Assembly (NCBI GenBank): GCA_964614415.1
Contig: CAZTLE010000075.1
Span: forward strand, 1-17,632
Length of the DNA: 17,632 nt
Source of the DNA: CAZTLE01 sp964614415
GTDB lineage: Bacteria; Bacteroidota; Bacteroidia; Flavobacteriales; Flavobacteriaceae
Reading direction: 5' to 3'
This document shows positions 1 through 6,652 of the stretch, one piece after another. A model generated the notes under the pieces. That model searched no databases. It had not been told where the DNA came from and was given only the letters and a program-made list of their open reading frames with translations. The position numbers were made by a program, and so were the translations under genes. Every line of letters starts with the position of its first letter. Positions within the stretch are counted from its first letter, which is position 1.

Positions 1-980
1 TCATGGCGATCCCCTTGTGGAACAGGTCCGGAGATAATAAGCGGAGTTCGCGCATCATCGATAAGTACCGAATCCACCTCATCAACGATCGCATAGTGGT
101 GCGGACGCTGTACAAGGTCTTCCGGAGCATGCGACATATTATCACGCAGATAATCGAAACCGAATTCATTATTGGTTCCGTAGGTGATATCGGCATTGTA
201 TGCTTTTCGTCGTGCCGCAGAATTTGGCTTGTGGTAATCGATACAGTCAACGCTCAACCCGTGAAACTCGAAGAGAGGTCCCATCCAGGCACTATCCCGC
301 TTGGCGAGGTAATCGTTCACAGTTACGAGGTGGACCCCGTTACCGGCCAGTGCGTTTAAGTAGACGGGCAGGGTGGCAACCAATGTCTTTCCTTCCCCGG
401 TTTGCATCTCGGCTACTTTGCCCTGATGCAAGGCCACACCACCTATAAGCTGCACATCGTAGTGAACCATATCCCAGGTAACCTCTTTACCCGCAGCATC
501 CCATGAATTATTCCAGACGGCCTTATCACCGTCCAGGGTTACGTATTCTTTTTCACCGGATAGTTCGCGGTCGAACGGGCTCGCGGTTACCGTTAGTGTT
601 TCATTCTCTTTAAAGCGCTTTGCTGTTTCCTTCATCACGGCAAAGGCTTCCGGCAGAAGCTCATCAAGAATTTGCTTTTCCACTTCATAGCGGTCATCCT
701 TAAGGGCATCTATTTGATTATAGATTTCTTCCTTCTTATCGATGTCCTGCATCTGTTCGGCCTCTTCTTCCAGCTTGCTTATGGAATCCTGAACTTCCTG
801 CTGTGCTTCCTGAATGCGCTTCCTGAAGTCGTCTGACCTGGCGCGAAGCTCATCCAGGGAAAGCTGCGCCATTTCTCCTTCAAGCGCCTTGATCGAGTCA
901 ACGACAGGCTGTATTTCTCCAATATCTTTTTTGGACTTATCTCCAACAAATGCTTTTAAAACGCTATCTAAAATTCCCAT
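1..980 (-). CDS. secA: Preprotein translocase subunit SecA, N-terminal part (cut by the window edge)
   Basis: SecA is the ATPase motor that pushes unfolded secretory proteins through the SecYEG channel. The visible 326 residues start at the ATG complementary to 978-980 and run open off the left edge. They contain the Walker A motif MQTGEGKT (residues 192-199), LVTVNDYLAKRD (218-229), ADITYGTNNEFGFDYLRDNM (263-282) and the Walker B/DEAD-like VDEVDS (299-304), all typical of NBD1. Compared with E. coli SecA there are extra residues at about 70-104 and about 124-170, the latter between KRF and HYDVQL. Such insertions are usual for Bacteroidota SecA, which is about 1100 residues long. A terminator-like hairpin upstream separates it from the DUF2795 gene, so it is probably transcribed from its own promoter. 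Identity is certain; the remaining two thirds lie outside the window. Confidence 0.98.
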   Translation of the reverse strand, partial: MGILDSVLKAFVGDKSKKDIGEIQPVVDSIKALEGEMAQLSLDELRARSDDFRKRIQEAQQEVQDSISKLEEEAEQMQDIDKKEEIYNQIDALKDDRYEVEKQILDELLPEAFAVMKETAKRFKENETLTVTASPFDRELSGEKEYVTLDGDKAVWNNSWDAAGKEVTWDMVHYDVQLIGGVALHQGKVAEMQTGEGKTLVATLPVYLNALAGNGVHLVTVNDYLAKRDSAWMGPLFEFHGLSVDCIDYHKPNSAARRKAYNADITYGTNNEFGFDYLRDNMSHAPEDLVQRPHHYAIVDEVDSVLIDDARTPLIISGPVPQGDRH

Positions 981-1040
981 TTTCCGTATTTCAATTATGT
1001 GCTCAAAGCGTCCTCACGGGGAGTTCGGTTGTTCGTTCTA

Positions 1041-1071
1041 CAAAAAAACTGTAAAAAAACGGCTTTGCCAA
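1041..1071 (-). promoter_or_regulatory. Possible secA promoter (weak Bacteroidota-type match)
   Basis: On the minus strand a TTG (complement of 1069-1071) lies 20 bases before TTTTTTTG (complement of 1041-1048). This resembles the Bacteroidota TTG-N17-23-TAnnTTTG arrangement, but the A of the -7 box is missing. The site would give a leader of roughly 50 bases before the secA ATG. The surroundings are T-rich, so a chance match is possible. Confidence 0.3.
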
Positions 1072-1105
1072 GCAGTTAGTGTGTTTAATTGGTTGTGTTT
1101 TGAGC

Positions 1106-1133
1106 AAAAAAAAAGCCTCAAATTGAGACTTTT
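1106..1133 (-). terminator. Probable Rho-independent terminator after the DUF2795 gene
   Basis: Read on the minus strand, an imperfect hairpin (AAGTCTC, short loop, GAGGCTT, with one mismatch) is followed directly by a run of nine T residues (complement of 1106-1114). It begins about 18 bases past the stop codon of the DUF2795 gene and lies about 125 bases before the secA start, which fits termination of the small gene. The short T run on the other side makes it weakly two-way, but no plus-strand gene ends here. Confidence 0.65.
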
Positions 1134-1150
1134 ATCGTTAGTAATTCTTT

Positions 1151-1372
1151 TTAGTATTCATCTTCGTTCCACAGATAATCTTCGTCTGTGGGGTAGTCCG
1201 GCCAAATCTCTTCGATCGAGTCATAAGAGTCTCCTTCATCTTCAATGGCCTGAAGGTTTTCAACCACTTCAAGCGGGGCCCCGGTCCTGATCGCATAATC
1301 AATCAACTCATCCTTTGTTGCCGGCCAGGGGGCATCACTCAAGTAAGATGCTAATTCTAGTGTCCAGTACAT
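1151..1372 (-). CDS. DUF2795 small acidic protein
   Basis: This 73-residue protein starts MYWTLELASYLSDAPWPATK and ends in a strongly acidic tail (residues about 44-73, with EDEGD, EEIW, PTDEDYLWNEDEY). The first half has the DUF2795 pattern: LASYLSDAPWPATKDELIDYA followed by GAP and LEVVENLQ, a short helical segment. The function is not known. To my knowledge near-identical proteins are common in Flavobacteriaceae and often sit beside secA, which fits the position here. It is a single-gene unit, with a good Bacteroidota promoter about 27 bases upstream and a hairpin plus T-run terminator directly downstream. There is no signal peptide or membrane segment, so it is expected to be cytoplasmic. 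Confidence 0.88.
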   Translation of the reverse strand: MYWTLELASYLSDAPWPATKDELIDYAIRTGAPLEVVENLQAIEDEGDSYDSIEEIWPDYPTDEDYLWNEDEY

Positions 1373-1398
1373 TGTAAGCTAGGGTATTTAATTTTCTG

Positions 1399-1428
1399 CA
1401 AAAATAATTTTTTCGAATAAAAAGTCAA
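1399..1428 (-). promoter_or_regulatory. Bacteroidota-type promoter of the DUF2795 gene
   Basis: On the minus strand, TTG (complement of 1426-1428) is followed after 19 bases by TATTTTTG (complement of 1399-1406), an exact match to the TAnnTTTG -7 box at the accepted spacing. Transcription would start near 1390 and give a leader of about 20 bases before the ATG at 1372. The region is AT-rich, which raises the chance of a random match, but both elements and their position agree. Confidence 0.6.
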
Positions 1429-1516
1429 GAAAAATCGTAATTATTTCAGCTGTATTTTCAAGAACGTTAGTAAGTATCTAGTATTCAGATATTTACATTT
1501 ATAGTCGCCATTGATC

Positions 1517-2089
1517 TTAGAGCTTTTCAGGAACCCATTTTATTTCATTGGCTTGCAAATCCTTGGACAATTTCCGTGCCAGTACAAAAAGGTAGTCAGA
1601 GAGTCGGTTCAGGTACTTCAAAACGAGTGGATCTGTGGGTTCATTCTCATGCAGTAATGTGGCCAGACGCTCAGCACGACGGCATACACAGCGTGCTATG
1701 TGACAATATGACACCGTAGTATGCCCGCCAGGCAGTATAAAGTGGGTCATTGGAGGTAATGCCTCATTCATTGTATCCATTTCCGTTTCCAGTTGCTTGA
1801 CATCGTCCTCGCTGATCTTCGGAATATTGAGCCGTTCTTTTCCACTTTTCAGAACCGCTTTTTCGGGATCTGTGGCAAGAATGGCACCTACGGTGAACAA
1901 CCTATCCTGTATATGGGTGAGCACTTCCTGTGAATGTGTGTCGATATCCTGATCACGAATAAGTCCCAGATGAGAGTTCAATTCGTCTACGGTTCCATAG
2001 CTCTCAATGCGAATATGATGCTTAGGTACGCGGGTTCCACCAAATAGGGCTGTGGTCCCGGCATCACCTGTCTTTGTATAGATCTTCAT
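1517..2089 (-). CDS. PduO-type cob(I)yrinic acid a,c-diamide / cob(I)alamin adenosyltransferase
   Basis: This enzyme transfers the 5'-deoxyadenosyl group of ATP to cob(I)alamin and so makes coenzyme B12. In organisms that salvage B12 it supplies enzymes such as methylmalonyl-CoA mutase. The protein has 190 residues, the usual single-domain length. It shows the N-terminal ATP-binding signature TKTGDAGTT (residues 5-13), RIESYGTVDELNS (27-39), FILPGG (117-122), the arginine-rich helix ARCVCRRAERL (132-142) and the C-terminal helix YLNRLSDYLFVLAR (159-172), all hallmarks of the PduO family. No pdu genes are nearby, so the symbol is not transferred. It lies 77 bases downstream of the small membrane protein and may be read from the same transcript; I see no convincing promoter in the gap. 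No cobalamin-riboswitch-like structure is apparent upstream. Confidence 0.95.
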   Translation of the reverse strand: MKIYTKTGDAGTTALFGGTRVPKHHIRIESYGTVDELNSHLGLIRDQDIDTHSQEVLTHIQDRLFTVGAILATDPEKAVLKSGKERLNIPKISEDDVKQLETEMDTMNEALPPMTHFILPGGHTTVSYCHIARCVCRRAERLATLLHENEPTDPLVLKYLNRLSDYLFVLARKLSKDLQANEIKWVPEKL

Positions 2090-2166
2090 GTATTTTCAAT
2101 TCTGGTTTCAAGCGGGAAGATACCACCGAAATGAGAATTGTCAAACTAAAGAAAGGAGATAATGAG

Positions 2167-2346
2167 TTATTCTTTGGAGGAATCCTCTTTTTGTTTCTTC
2201 TTTTCGTAATAGCTATCCCGAAAGCTTCTGTGCCGCCTGCGTTGCTGACGTGTAGCATTGTGTCGATTCCAGTACAGGATAATAAGTAGAAGGAGTAGTC
2301 CACCTACCACTAAAACAACCGGGTTCGAAAGATCCAAAAAGTCCAT
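2167..2346 (-). CDS. Small single-pass membrane protein (59 residues) coupled to the ABC ATPase
   Basis: This short reading frame starts at the ATG complementary to 2344-2346, three bases after the stop codon of the upstream ABC ATPase. The product begins MDFLDLSNPV and has one hydrophobic segment (residues about 9-25, VVLVVGGLLLLLIIL). A strongly basic stretch follows (R27 to R40, containing RQQRRRHR), then a charged tail rich in Lys and Glu (YYEKKKQKEDSSKE). By the positive-inside rule the long tail would be cytoplasmic. The three-base spacing argues for translational coupling with the ATPase, and the basic tail could contact the ATPase, membrane lipid or nucleic acid. I do not recognise a family. 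It could be a chance frame, but the clean membrane segment and tight spacing make a real gene more likely. Confidence 0.7.
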   Translation of the reverse strand: MDFLDLSNPVVLVVGGLLLLLIILYWNRHNATRQQRRRHRSFRDSYYEKKKQKEDSSKE

Positions 2347-2349
2347 GTA

Positions 2350-3036
2350 CTATTTAATTCGCTTATCGCTTTCAACCATACCGTCCTTCAAACGGATGAT
2401 GCGATGCGCGTGCTGTGCAATGTCTTCTTCGTGGGTTACCAGGATCACCGTGTTTCCTTGAGCGTGGATCTCATCAAAAAGATGCATGATTTCCAGGGAG
2501 GTCTTTGAATCCAGGTTTCCGGTAGGCTCATCGGCCAAAATTATAGAAGGTCTGTTAACCAGTGCCCGGCCAACGGCTACACGTTGCCGCTGTCCTCCCG
2601 ATAACTGATTAGGCCTATGGTCCATACGATCGGCAAGTCCTACATCGGTAAGTACCTCTTCCGCGCGTTTGGTTCGCTTTGCCTTGGAAGCCCCCGCATA
2701 GATCATAGGAAGTGCAACGTTCTCAAGGGCTGTAGTTCGGGGAAGCAGGTTAAACGTTTGAAACACAAAACCGATCTCCTTGTTTCTGATCTCGGCCAGT
2801 TCTCCGTCTGTCATATTACTCACATCTTTACCGTTCAGTTCATAAGAGCCGGAAGTCGCGGTATCAAGACAACCTAATAAGTTCATCAAGGTAGACTTAC
2901 CGGAACCGGATGGTCCCATAAGTGCCACATATTCACCCCTTTCTATGTCCAGATCAATTCCCTTAAGTACTTTAACGACTTCTTGTCCTAATGGGAAATC
3001 TCGTTTTATATCCCGAATCTTAATTACTAAACTCAT
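2350..3036 (-). CDS. ABC transporter ATP-binding protein, MacB/LolD (FtsE-like) type
   Basis: This is a 228-residue nucleotide-binding subunit of the class that works with FtsX/MacB/LolC-fold permeases in lipoprotein release, peptide export or cell-envelope mechanics. Visible motifs are Walker A GPSGSGKST (residues 41-49), the Q-loop FVFQTFNLLP (90-99), the signature LSGGQRQR (145-152), Walker B IILADEP with catalytic E170 (165-171), the D-loop NLD (174-176) and the H-loop H202. NLLPRTTALENVALP is characteristic of the MacB/LolD group. No permease is adjacent, so the partner must be encoded elsewhere or the small membrane protein downstream has an accessory role. The start is the ATG at 3036, and 69 bases separate it from the preceding methyltransferase. 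The substrate cannot be named from sequence. Confidence 0.95.
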   Translation of the reverse strand: MSLVIKIRDIKRDFPLGQEVVKVLKGIDLDIERGEYVALMGPSGSGKSTLMNLLGCLDTATSGSYELNGKDVSNMTDGELAEIRNKEIGFVFQTFNLLPRTTALENVALPMIYAGASKAKRTKRAEEVLTDVGLADRMDHRPNQLSGGQRQRVAVGRALVNRPSIILADEPTGNLDSKTSLEIMHLFDEIHAQGNTVILVTHEEDIAQHAHRIIRLKDGMVESDKRIK

Positions 3037-3105
3037 AAGCGGATGGCCGATTTTGCATTTGCAAGATAGTAGTTTTTACCATAAGACGCGGGGTGGTGCG
3101 GGTTG

Positions 3106-3879
3106 TTACAAACGAATTGTAAAATGCTCTTTTTGTTGCTCTTTTCTGAAGAAAACCAAACCCCAGAAAAAGGTGTCTATACTCACGGTAACCTTTGGAT
3201 GCTCTGCGATTTCTTGCCATGCTTCGGTCATTCCCTGGCTCCAATAGATGTCATCAAAAATAATGACCGATTCGTTGTCCACATACTTTAAGAGAGCGTC
3301 AAAGTAGGCAAGGGTATTGTCCTTGTCGTGGTTTCCATCTACGTAAATAACGGTAAACGTTGCAAGATCGAGTGATGTAAAGAAGTCATTAAAGCTCTCA
3401 TTGCGTACCCGAATATTTTTCAACTGAAATGCCCGAAACCCTTCTTTGGCCTTATTTGCGGTGTTTGGACATCCCTCAATGGTGATGAGCTGCCCGGCAG
3501 GATGACCCAGTGACATGGCAGCGGTAGCCAACCCCAACGATGTTCCCAGTTCCAGCATTAACTCAGGCTTCAGATACCGTGTTAACCGAAAGAGCAGACG
3601 TTGTCTCTTTCGCGATATACCGGCATTCTTTGCAATACCGGATACGTTACGGGTATTGGAGGAGAAGACCCGGGAACCACTACCCAAATCGGTAACTTCC
3701 AGTTTTTCGGTGCTTGACAGAAAAGTGTTCCGATGCGCTCGTAGCGCCTCGTATTCAGGATAAGCACTTTTGTCGTAAAAACATTTGGTGAGAAGGGCAA
3801 ATACAAAAGGGGAGTGGACGCCGTGATGATTGGTCGAGCGTAAAAGAAACTTAATGTATGACTGAATTTGGTACAACAT
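3106..3879 (-). CDS. Class I SAM-dependent methyltransferase (O-methyltransferase-like)
   Basis: This 257-residue protein has a Rossmann-type SAM-binding core. Motif I is ELGTSLGLA (residues 110-118), an acidic strand end ITIEG follows (132-136), then IYVDGNHDKDN (178-188) and IIFDDIYW (206-213). The last two resemble the Asp/His-rich segments that bind a metal ion in family 3 O-methyltransferases. The N-terminal 60 residues (IKFLLRSTNHHGVHSPFVF) form a conserved-looking extension that I associate with a Bacteroidota-specific branch. The start codon lies six bases after the ABC-F stop, so the two genes are cotranscribed. The substrate is unknown; nothing here ties it to the polysaccharide locus on the other strand. 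Confidence 0.85.
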   Translation of the reverse strand: MLYQIQSYIKFLLRSTNHHGVHSPFVFALLTKCFYDKSAYPEYEALRAHRNTFLSSTEKLEVTDLGSGSRVFSSNTRNVSGIAKNAGISRKRQRLLFRLTRYLKPELMLELGTSLGLATAAMSLGHPAGQLITIEGCPNTANKAKEGFRAFQLKNIRVRNESFNDFFTSLDLATFTVIYVDGNHDKDNTLAYFDALLKYVDNESVIIFDDIYWSQGMTEAWQEIAEHPKVTVSIDTFFWGLVFFRKEQQKEHFTIRL

Positions 3880-3885
3880 GGATAC

Positions 3886-5754
3886 TCATCCTTCCATTTT
3901 TGTAGAGAGTTCAAACCAGCGTTCGGTCTTATCTTCTATAGCTTCATTGATCTCCTGTAGCTTAATCGATTGCCGGTCTATTTCTTCTCCGTCCCAACTA
4001 CCTTCGGCAAAACCGTTCTCCACAACACTTTTCTGCTCCTCCAGCCTGGCGATCTCCCGCTCCAGTTTTTGGTATTCTTTCTGTTCCAGGTAGCTGAGTT
4101 TCGCTTTGGATTTTGACTCTTTCCATTCGGTTCGACCCTTGTTTTCAGCTGTTTCCAAAGGTTTTTCCCTGGGCGTACTGCTTTCATAAACCCGGTAATC
4201 CGTATAGTTGCCGGGGAAATCCTCAATAACTCCCTCTCCTTTGAAGACAAATAGGTGGTCAACGATCTTATCCATGAAGTAGCGGTCATGAGAAACCACG
4301 ACCACACAACCGGGAAAGTCCAGCAGGAAATTTTCAAGTACGTTGAGTGTTACGATGTCAAGATCGTTGGTCGGCTCGTCCAGGATCAGAAAATTGGGAT
4401 TTGTTATAAGAACCGTACACAAATAAAGCCGTTTCTGCTCTCCACCGCTTAGCTTTTCAACATAGTCATATTGCTTCTTGCGGTCGAACAAGAACCGTTC
4501 GAGGAGCTGTTGGGCTGAGATCTGCCTGCCTTTTTTCAAGGGAATATAATCTCCGAATTCCCGGACCACCTCAATCACTTTTTGACCTTCTTTGATACGG
4601 ATTCCCTTTTGCGTATAGTAACCGAACTTGACGGTGTCACCAATCACTACTTTGCCGCTATCCGTGGTTTCCGAACCGGTAACTATATTCAGTAATGTCG
4701 ATTTTCCGGTTCCGTTCTTACCAATGATTCCCAGGCGTTCGCCGCGCTGAAAGTTATAGTCAAATCGGTTGATGAGCACATTGTCCCCATACGCTTTGGA
4801 AATGCCATGGAGTTCTACCACTTTGGTCCCAAGGCGCTCCATATTGAGCTCCAGTTGCACCACGTGTTCTTTTCGGCGCTGATGTGCTTTCGATTTTATT
4901 TCGTAGAAATCATCAATGCGGGATTTGCTTTTGGAAGTTCGGGCCTTTGGTTGCCTTCGCATCCAGTCCAGTTCTTTCTTGAAAAGCTGTTTTGCCTTGG
5001 AAACTTCTGTTGCTTCATTTTCGAGACGGGCATCCCGCTTTTCGAGATAATAAGCGTAGTTCCCCTTATACGTATACAAAGAACCCTGGTCCAGTTCTGC
5101 GATCTCGTTACAAACTCGGTCTAAAAAGTAACGATCGTGCGTGACTATGAACAGGGTAAGATCTTCCTTTATAAAATAGGCTTCGAGCCATTCGATCATT
5201 TCCAGATCCAGGTGATTGGTGGGCTCATCCATGACCAATAGATCGGGCCGGGTGAGCACTGCATTCGCCAGTGCCAATCGCTTCTTTTGCCCTCCGCTGA
5301 GTGTGCCTACCTTTTGCGAGAGATCATCAAGTCTGAACTTAGACAGCACCTGCTTATACAGTGTTTCGAAATCCCATGCCTGGTGGGCATCCATAGCGTC
5401 AAAGGAAGCCTGGTAGGTTTCGGTGTCCTCCGGATTTTGGAGGGCCTTTTCGTAATTGGCAATAATCTCCAGAATGGGATTATCCGCAGCGAAGATGGTT
5501 TCTTCGATGGTAAGTTCCCCGTCCAATTGTGGACGCTGTGAGATAAAGGCCACATTGAGGTTTTTCCTGAAAACCACCTTTCCTTCATCGGGTTGATCGT
5601 CCCCGGAAAGAATATTCAGTAGCGAAGTTTTACCCGTACCATTCTTGGCGACAAAACCAATCTTTTGCCCTTGATTGATACCAAAGGAGATCCCCTGAAA
5701 AAGTACTCTTTCACCATAGGATTTTGCAATATTTTCAACGGAAAGGTAGTTCAT
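3886..5754 (-). CDS. ABC-F family ATPase, Uup-like
   Basis: ABC-F proteins have two ATPase domains and no membrane part. They act on ribosomes (translation factors) or, for Uup, are also linked to genome stability. With the ATG at 5754 the protein has 622 residues: NBD1 with AKNGTGKT (36-43), LSGGQ (152-156) and LLVMDEPTNHLD (172-183); a basic inter-domain linker rich in Arg/Lys (266-287); NBD2 with GKNGTGKST (345-353), LSGGE (435-439) and LILDEPTNDLD (456-466); and a charged C-terminal coiled coil (about 549-620), the mark of the Uup branch. The first Walker A Gly of NBD1 is Ala. A longer frame could begin at a GTG at 5796, but the ATG gives the normal family N-terminus (MNYLSVENIAKSYGE) and leaves room for the promoter. 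It is first in the minus-strand block. Confidence 0.93.
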   Translation of the reverse strand: MNYLSVENIAKSYGERVLFQGISFGINQGQKIGFVAKNGTGKTSLLNILSGDDQPDEGKVVFRKNLNVAFISQRPQLDGELTIEETIFAADNPILEIIANYEKALQNPEDTETYQASFDAMDAHQAWDFETLYKQVLSKFRLDDLSQKVGTLSGGQKKRLALANAVLTRPDLLVMDEPTNHLDLEMIEWLEAYFIKEDLTLFIVTHDRYFLDRVCNEIAELDQGSLYTYKGNYAYYLEKRDARLENEATEVSKAKQLFKKELDWMRRQPKARTSKSKSRIDDFYEIKSKAHQRRKEHVVQLELNMERLGTKVVELHGISKAYGDNVLINRFDYNFQRGERLGIIGKNGTGKSTLLNIVTGSETTDSGKVVIGDTVKFGYYTQKGIRIKEGQKVIEVVREFGDYIPLKKGRQISAQQLLERFLFDRKKQYDYVEKLSGGEQKRLYLCTVLITNPNFLILDEPTNDLDIVTLNVLENFLLDFPGCVVVVSHDRYFMDKIVDHLFVFKGEGVIEDFPGNYTDYRVYESSTPREKPLETAENKGRTEWKESKSKAKLSYLEQKEYQKLEREIARLEEQKSVVENGFAEGSWDGEEIDRQSIKLQEINEAIEDKTERWFELSTKMEG

Positions 5755-5769
5755 AGCGATAACCGGGTA

Positions 5770-5798
5770 CAAAGTAAGCGGTTTTGTGCCCGCCACAA
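5770..5798 (-). promoter_or_regulatory. Candidate promoter of the ABC-F gene
   Basis: On the minus strand a TTG (complement of 5796-5798) is followed after 18 bases by TTACTTTG (complement of 5770-5777), one base off TAnnTTTG. Transcription would begin only about 10 bases before the ATG at 5754. If correct, the longer GTG-started frame cannot be used. The leader is short, so confidence is modest. Confidence 0.4.
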
Positions 5799-5826
5799 AA
5801 ATGTTTTATTATTTGACTTGTTACGC

Positions 5827-5834
5827 TATATTTG
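5827..5834 (+). promoter_or_regulatory. -7 promoter element of the polysaccharide operon
   Basis: TATATTTG is an exact match to the Bacteroidota -7 box TAnnTTTG. It lies 22 bases before the ATG of the export lipoprotein, giving a leader of roughly 15 bases. A TTG at the expected distance upstream is missing; the nearest lies only 12 bases away and at best a T-rich stretch (about 5801-5808) takes its place. The promoter may therefore be weak or need an activator. It is the only promoter I can propose for the whole plus-strand operon. Confidence 0.5.
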
Positions 5835-5856
5835 TTCACTAACAAGCTTACCTCTT

Positions 5857-6651
5857 ATGAAATCTACGTATCTGTTGCTCTCCCTGCTCATAGCAGTATG
5901 CGTTTCTTCTTGTATCCCCACCAAGCGACTTACGTACCTCCAGGATTCAGAAACAAAAACGGATAGTATTATTTCTATTAAGAAGAAACAGGAGCCTTAC
6001 AGGTTGCAGGTCAATGACCTATTGAGCATCCGGGTAAAAGCACTGGATAACGATCTTGTAAATATCTTCAATCCTATCGGTGAAGGTAATCCGAATGCCA
6101 CAGGCGAAGAGCGACTTTACTATGATGGATTCGTAGTAGACCCACATGGAAATATCCGAATTCCTACCCTGGGGGAAATGCCGGTATTGGGGCTTACGGT
6201 TGAAGAGGTAAGAGAGAACATCGAAAAACGCCTGCTCACTGAATATTTCAAGGCGGAAGCCAATGTTTTTGTTACGGTCAAACTGGCCGGGATTCGGTAC
6301 ACCATTAACGGGGAAATACGAAGTCCGGGATCCAATATCATATACAGGGATGAGGTGAGTATTATGGAAGCGATTGCCAATAGCGGCGATATCTTAATTA
6401 CCGGTGACAGGACGGATGTCATAATAATCAGGCAATACCCCTTAGGTCAAAAAGTGCATCACATTGACCTAACGACCATTAATGCACTTAATTCGCCCTA
6501 CTATTACGTTAGGCCAAACGACCTTATCCTGATCAATCCGTTGCCTCAAAAGTCGGCAGGTACGGGTACTACGGGAATTTCATCTTTTACTACGATTTTA
6601 ACCATCGTGACGGCACTAACCACCGCAATCTTGCTCTTCACCCGCCTATAA
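5857..6651 (+). CDS. wza: Polysaccharide export outer-membrane lipoprotein (Wza/BexD/VexA family)
   Basis: This protein should form the outer-membrane and periplasmic channel through which the polymer leaves the cell. From the ATG at 5857 it has 264 residues. It begins with a lipoprotein signal peptide (MKSTYLLLSLLIAVCVSSC, lipid-attachment Cys19), then a Poly_export domain (about 47-142; LQVNDLLSIRV at 50-60, DPHGNIRIPTLGE at 95-107) and one SLBB domain (about 146-200; YTINGEIRSPGS at 148-159). It ends in a hydrophobic helix (243-262) that in Wza-type proteins spans the outer membrane. It is shorter than E. coli Wza (about 380 residues), as is usual in Bacteroidota. The frame stays open upstream into the ABC-F gene, but the ATG at 5857 is chosen because of the signal peptide and the promoter before it. 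The next gene starts one base after its stop codon. Confidence 0.92.
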   Translation: MKSTYLLLSLLIAVCVSSCIPTKRLTYLQDSETKTDSIISIKKKQEPYRLQVNDLLSIRVKALDNDLVNIFNPIGEGNPNATGEERLYYDGFVVDPHGNIRIPTLGEMPVLGLTVEEVRENIEKRLLTEYFKAEANVFVTVKLAGIRYTINGEIRSPGSNIIYRDEVSIMEAIANSGDILITGDRTDVIIIRQYPLGQKVHHIDLTTINALNSPYYYVRPNDLILINPLPQKSAGTGTTGISSFTTILTIVTALTTAILLFTRL

Positions 6652-6652
6652 T

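Noticed and set aside
3..448. Two plus-strand reading frames overlapping the secA region
   Set aside because: The opposite strand encodes unmistakable SecA motifs without interruption; the plus-strand translations show no protein-like pattern.
1052..1072. GGCAAAGCC hairpin followed by T7 on the minus strand upstream of secA
   Set aside because: The stem is only three base pairs, too short for a terminator; the better hairpin lies at 1106-1133.
2115..2145. TTTG and TATCTTCC at 19-base spacing upstream of the adenosyltransferase gene (minus strand)
   Set aside because: The -7 box lacks the TTTG half, so it is too weak to list as a promoter.
2064..2303. Minus-strand frame of 79 codons overlapping the adenosyltransferase start
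   Set aside because: It runs into the adenosyltransferase gene in another frame and looks non-protein-like, while the 59-residue frame at 2167-2346 starts right after the ATPase and has a clean membrane segment.
3053..3064. Palindrome TTGCATTTGCAA between the methyltransferase and ABC ATPase genes
   Set aside because: The arms are five bases with a two-base centre, and no T run follows; it could be an operator but arises easily by chance in AT-rich DNA.
5665..5856. Upstream extension of the export lipoprotein frame
   Set aside because: It would overlap the ABC-F gene and bury the signal peptide; the ATG at 5857 gives a proper lipoprotein start.
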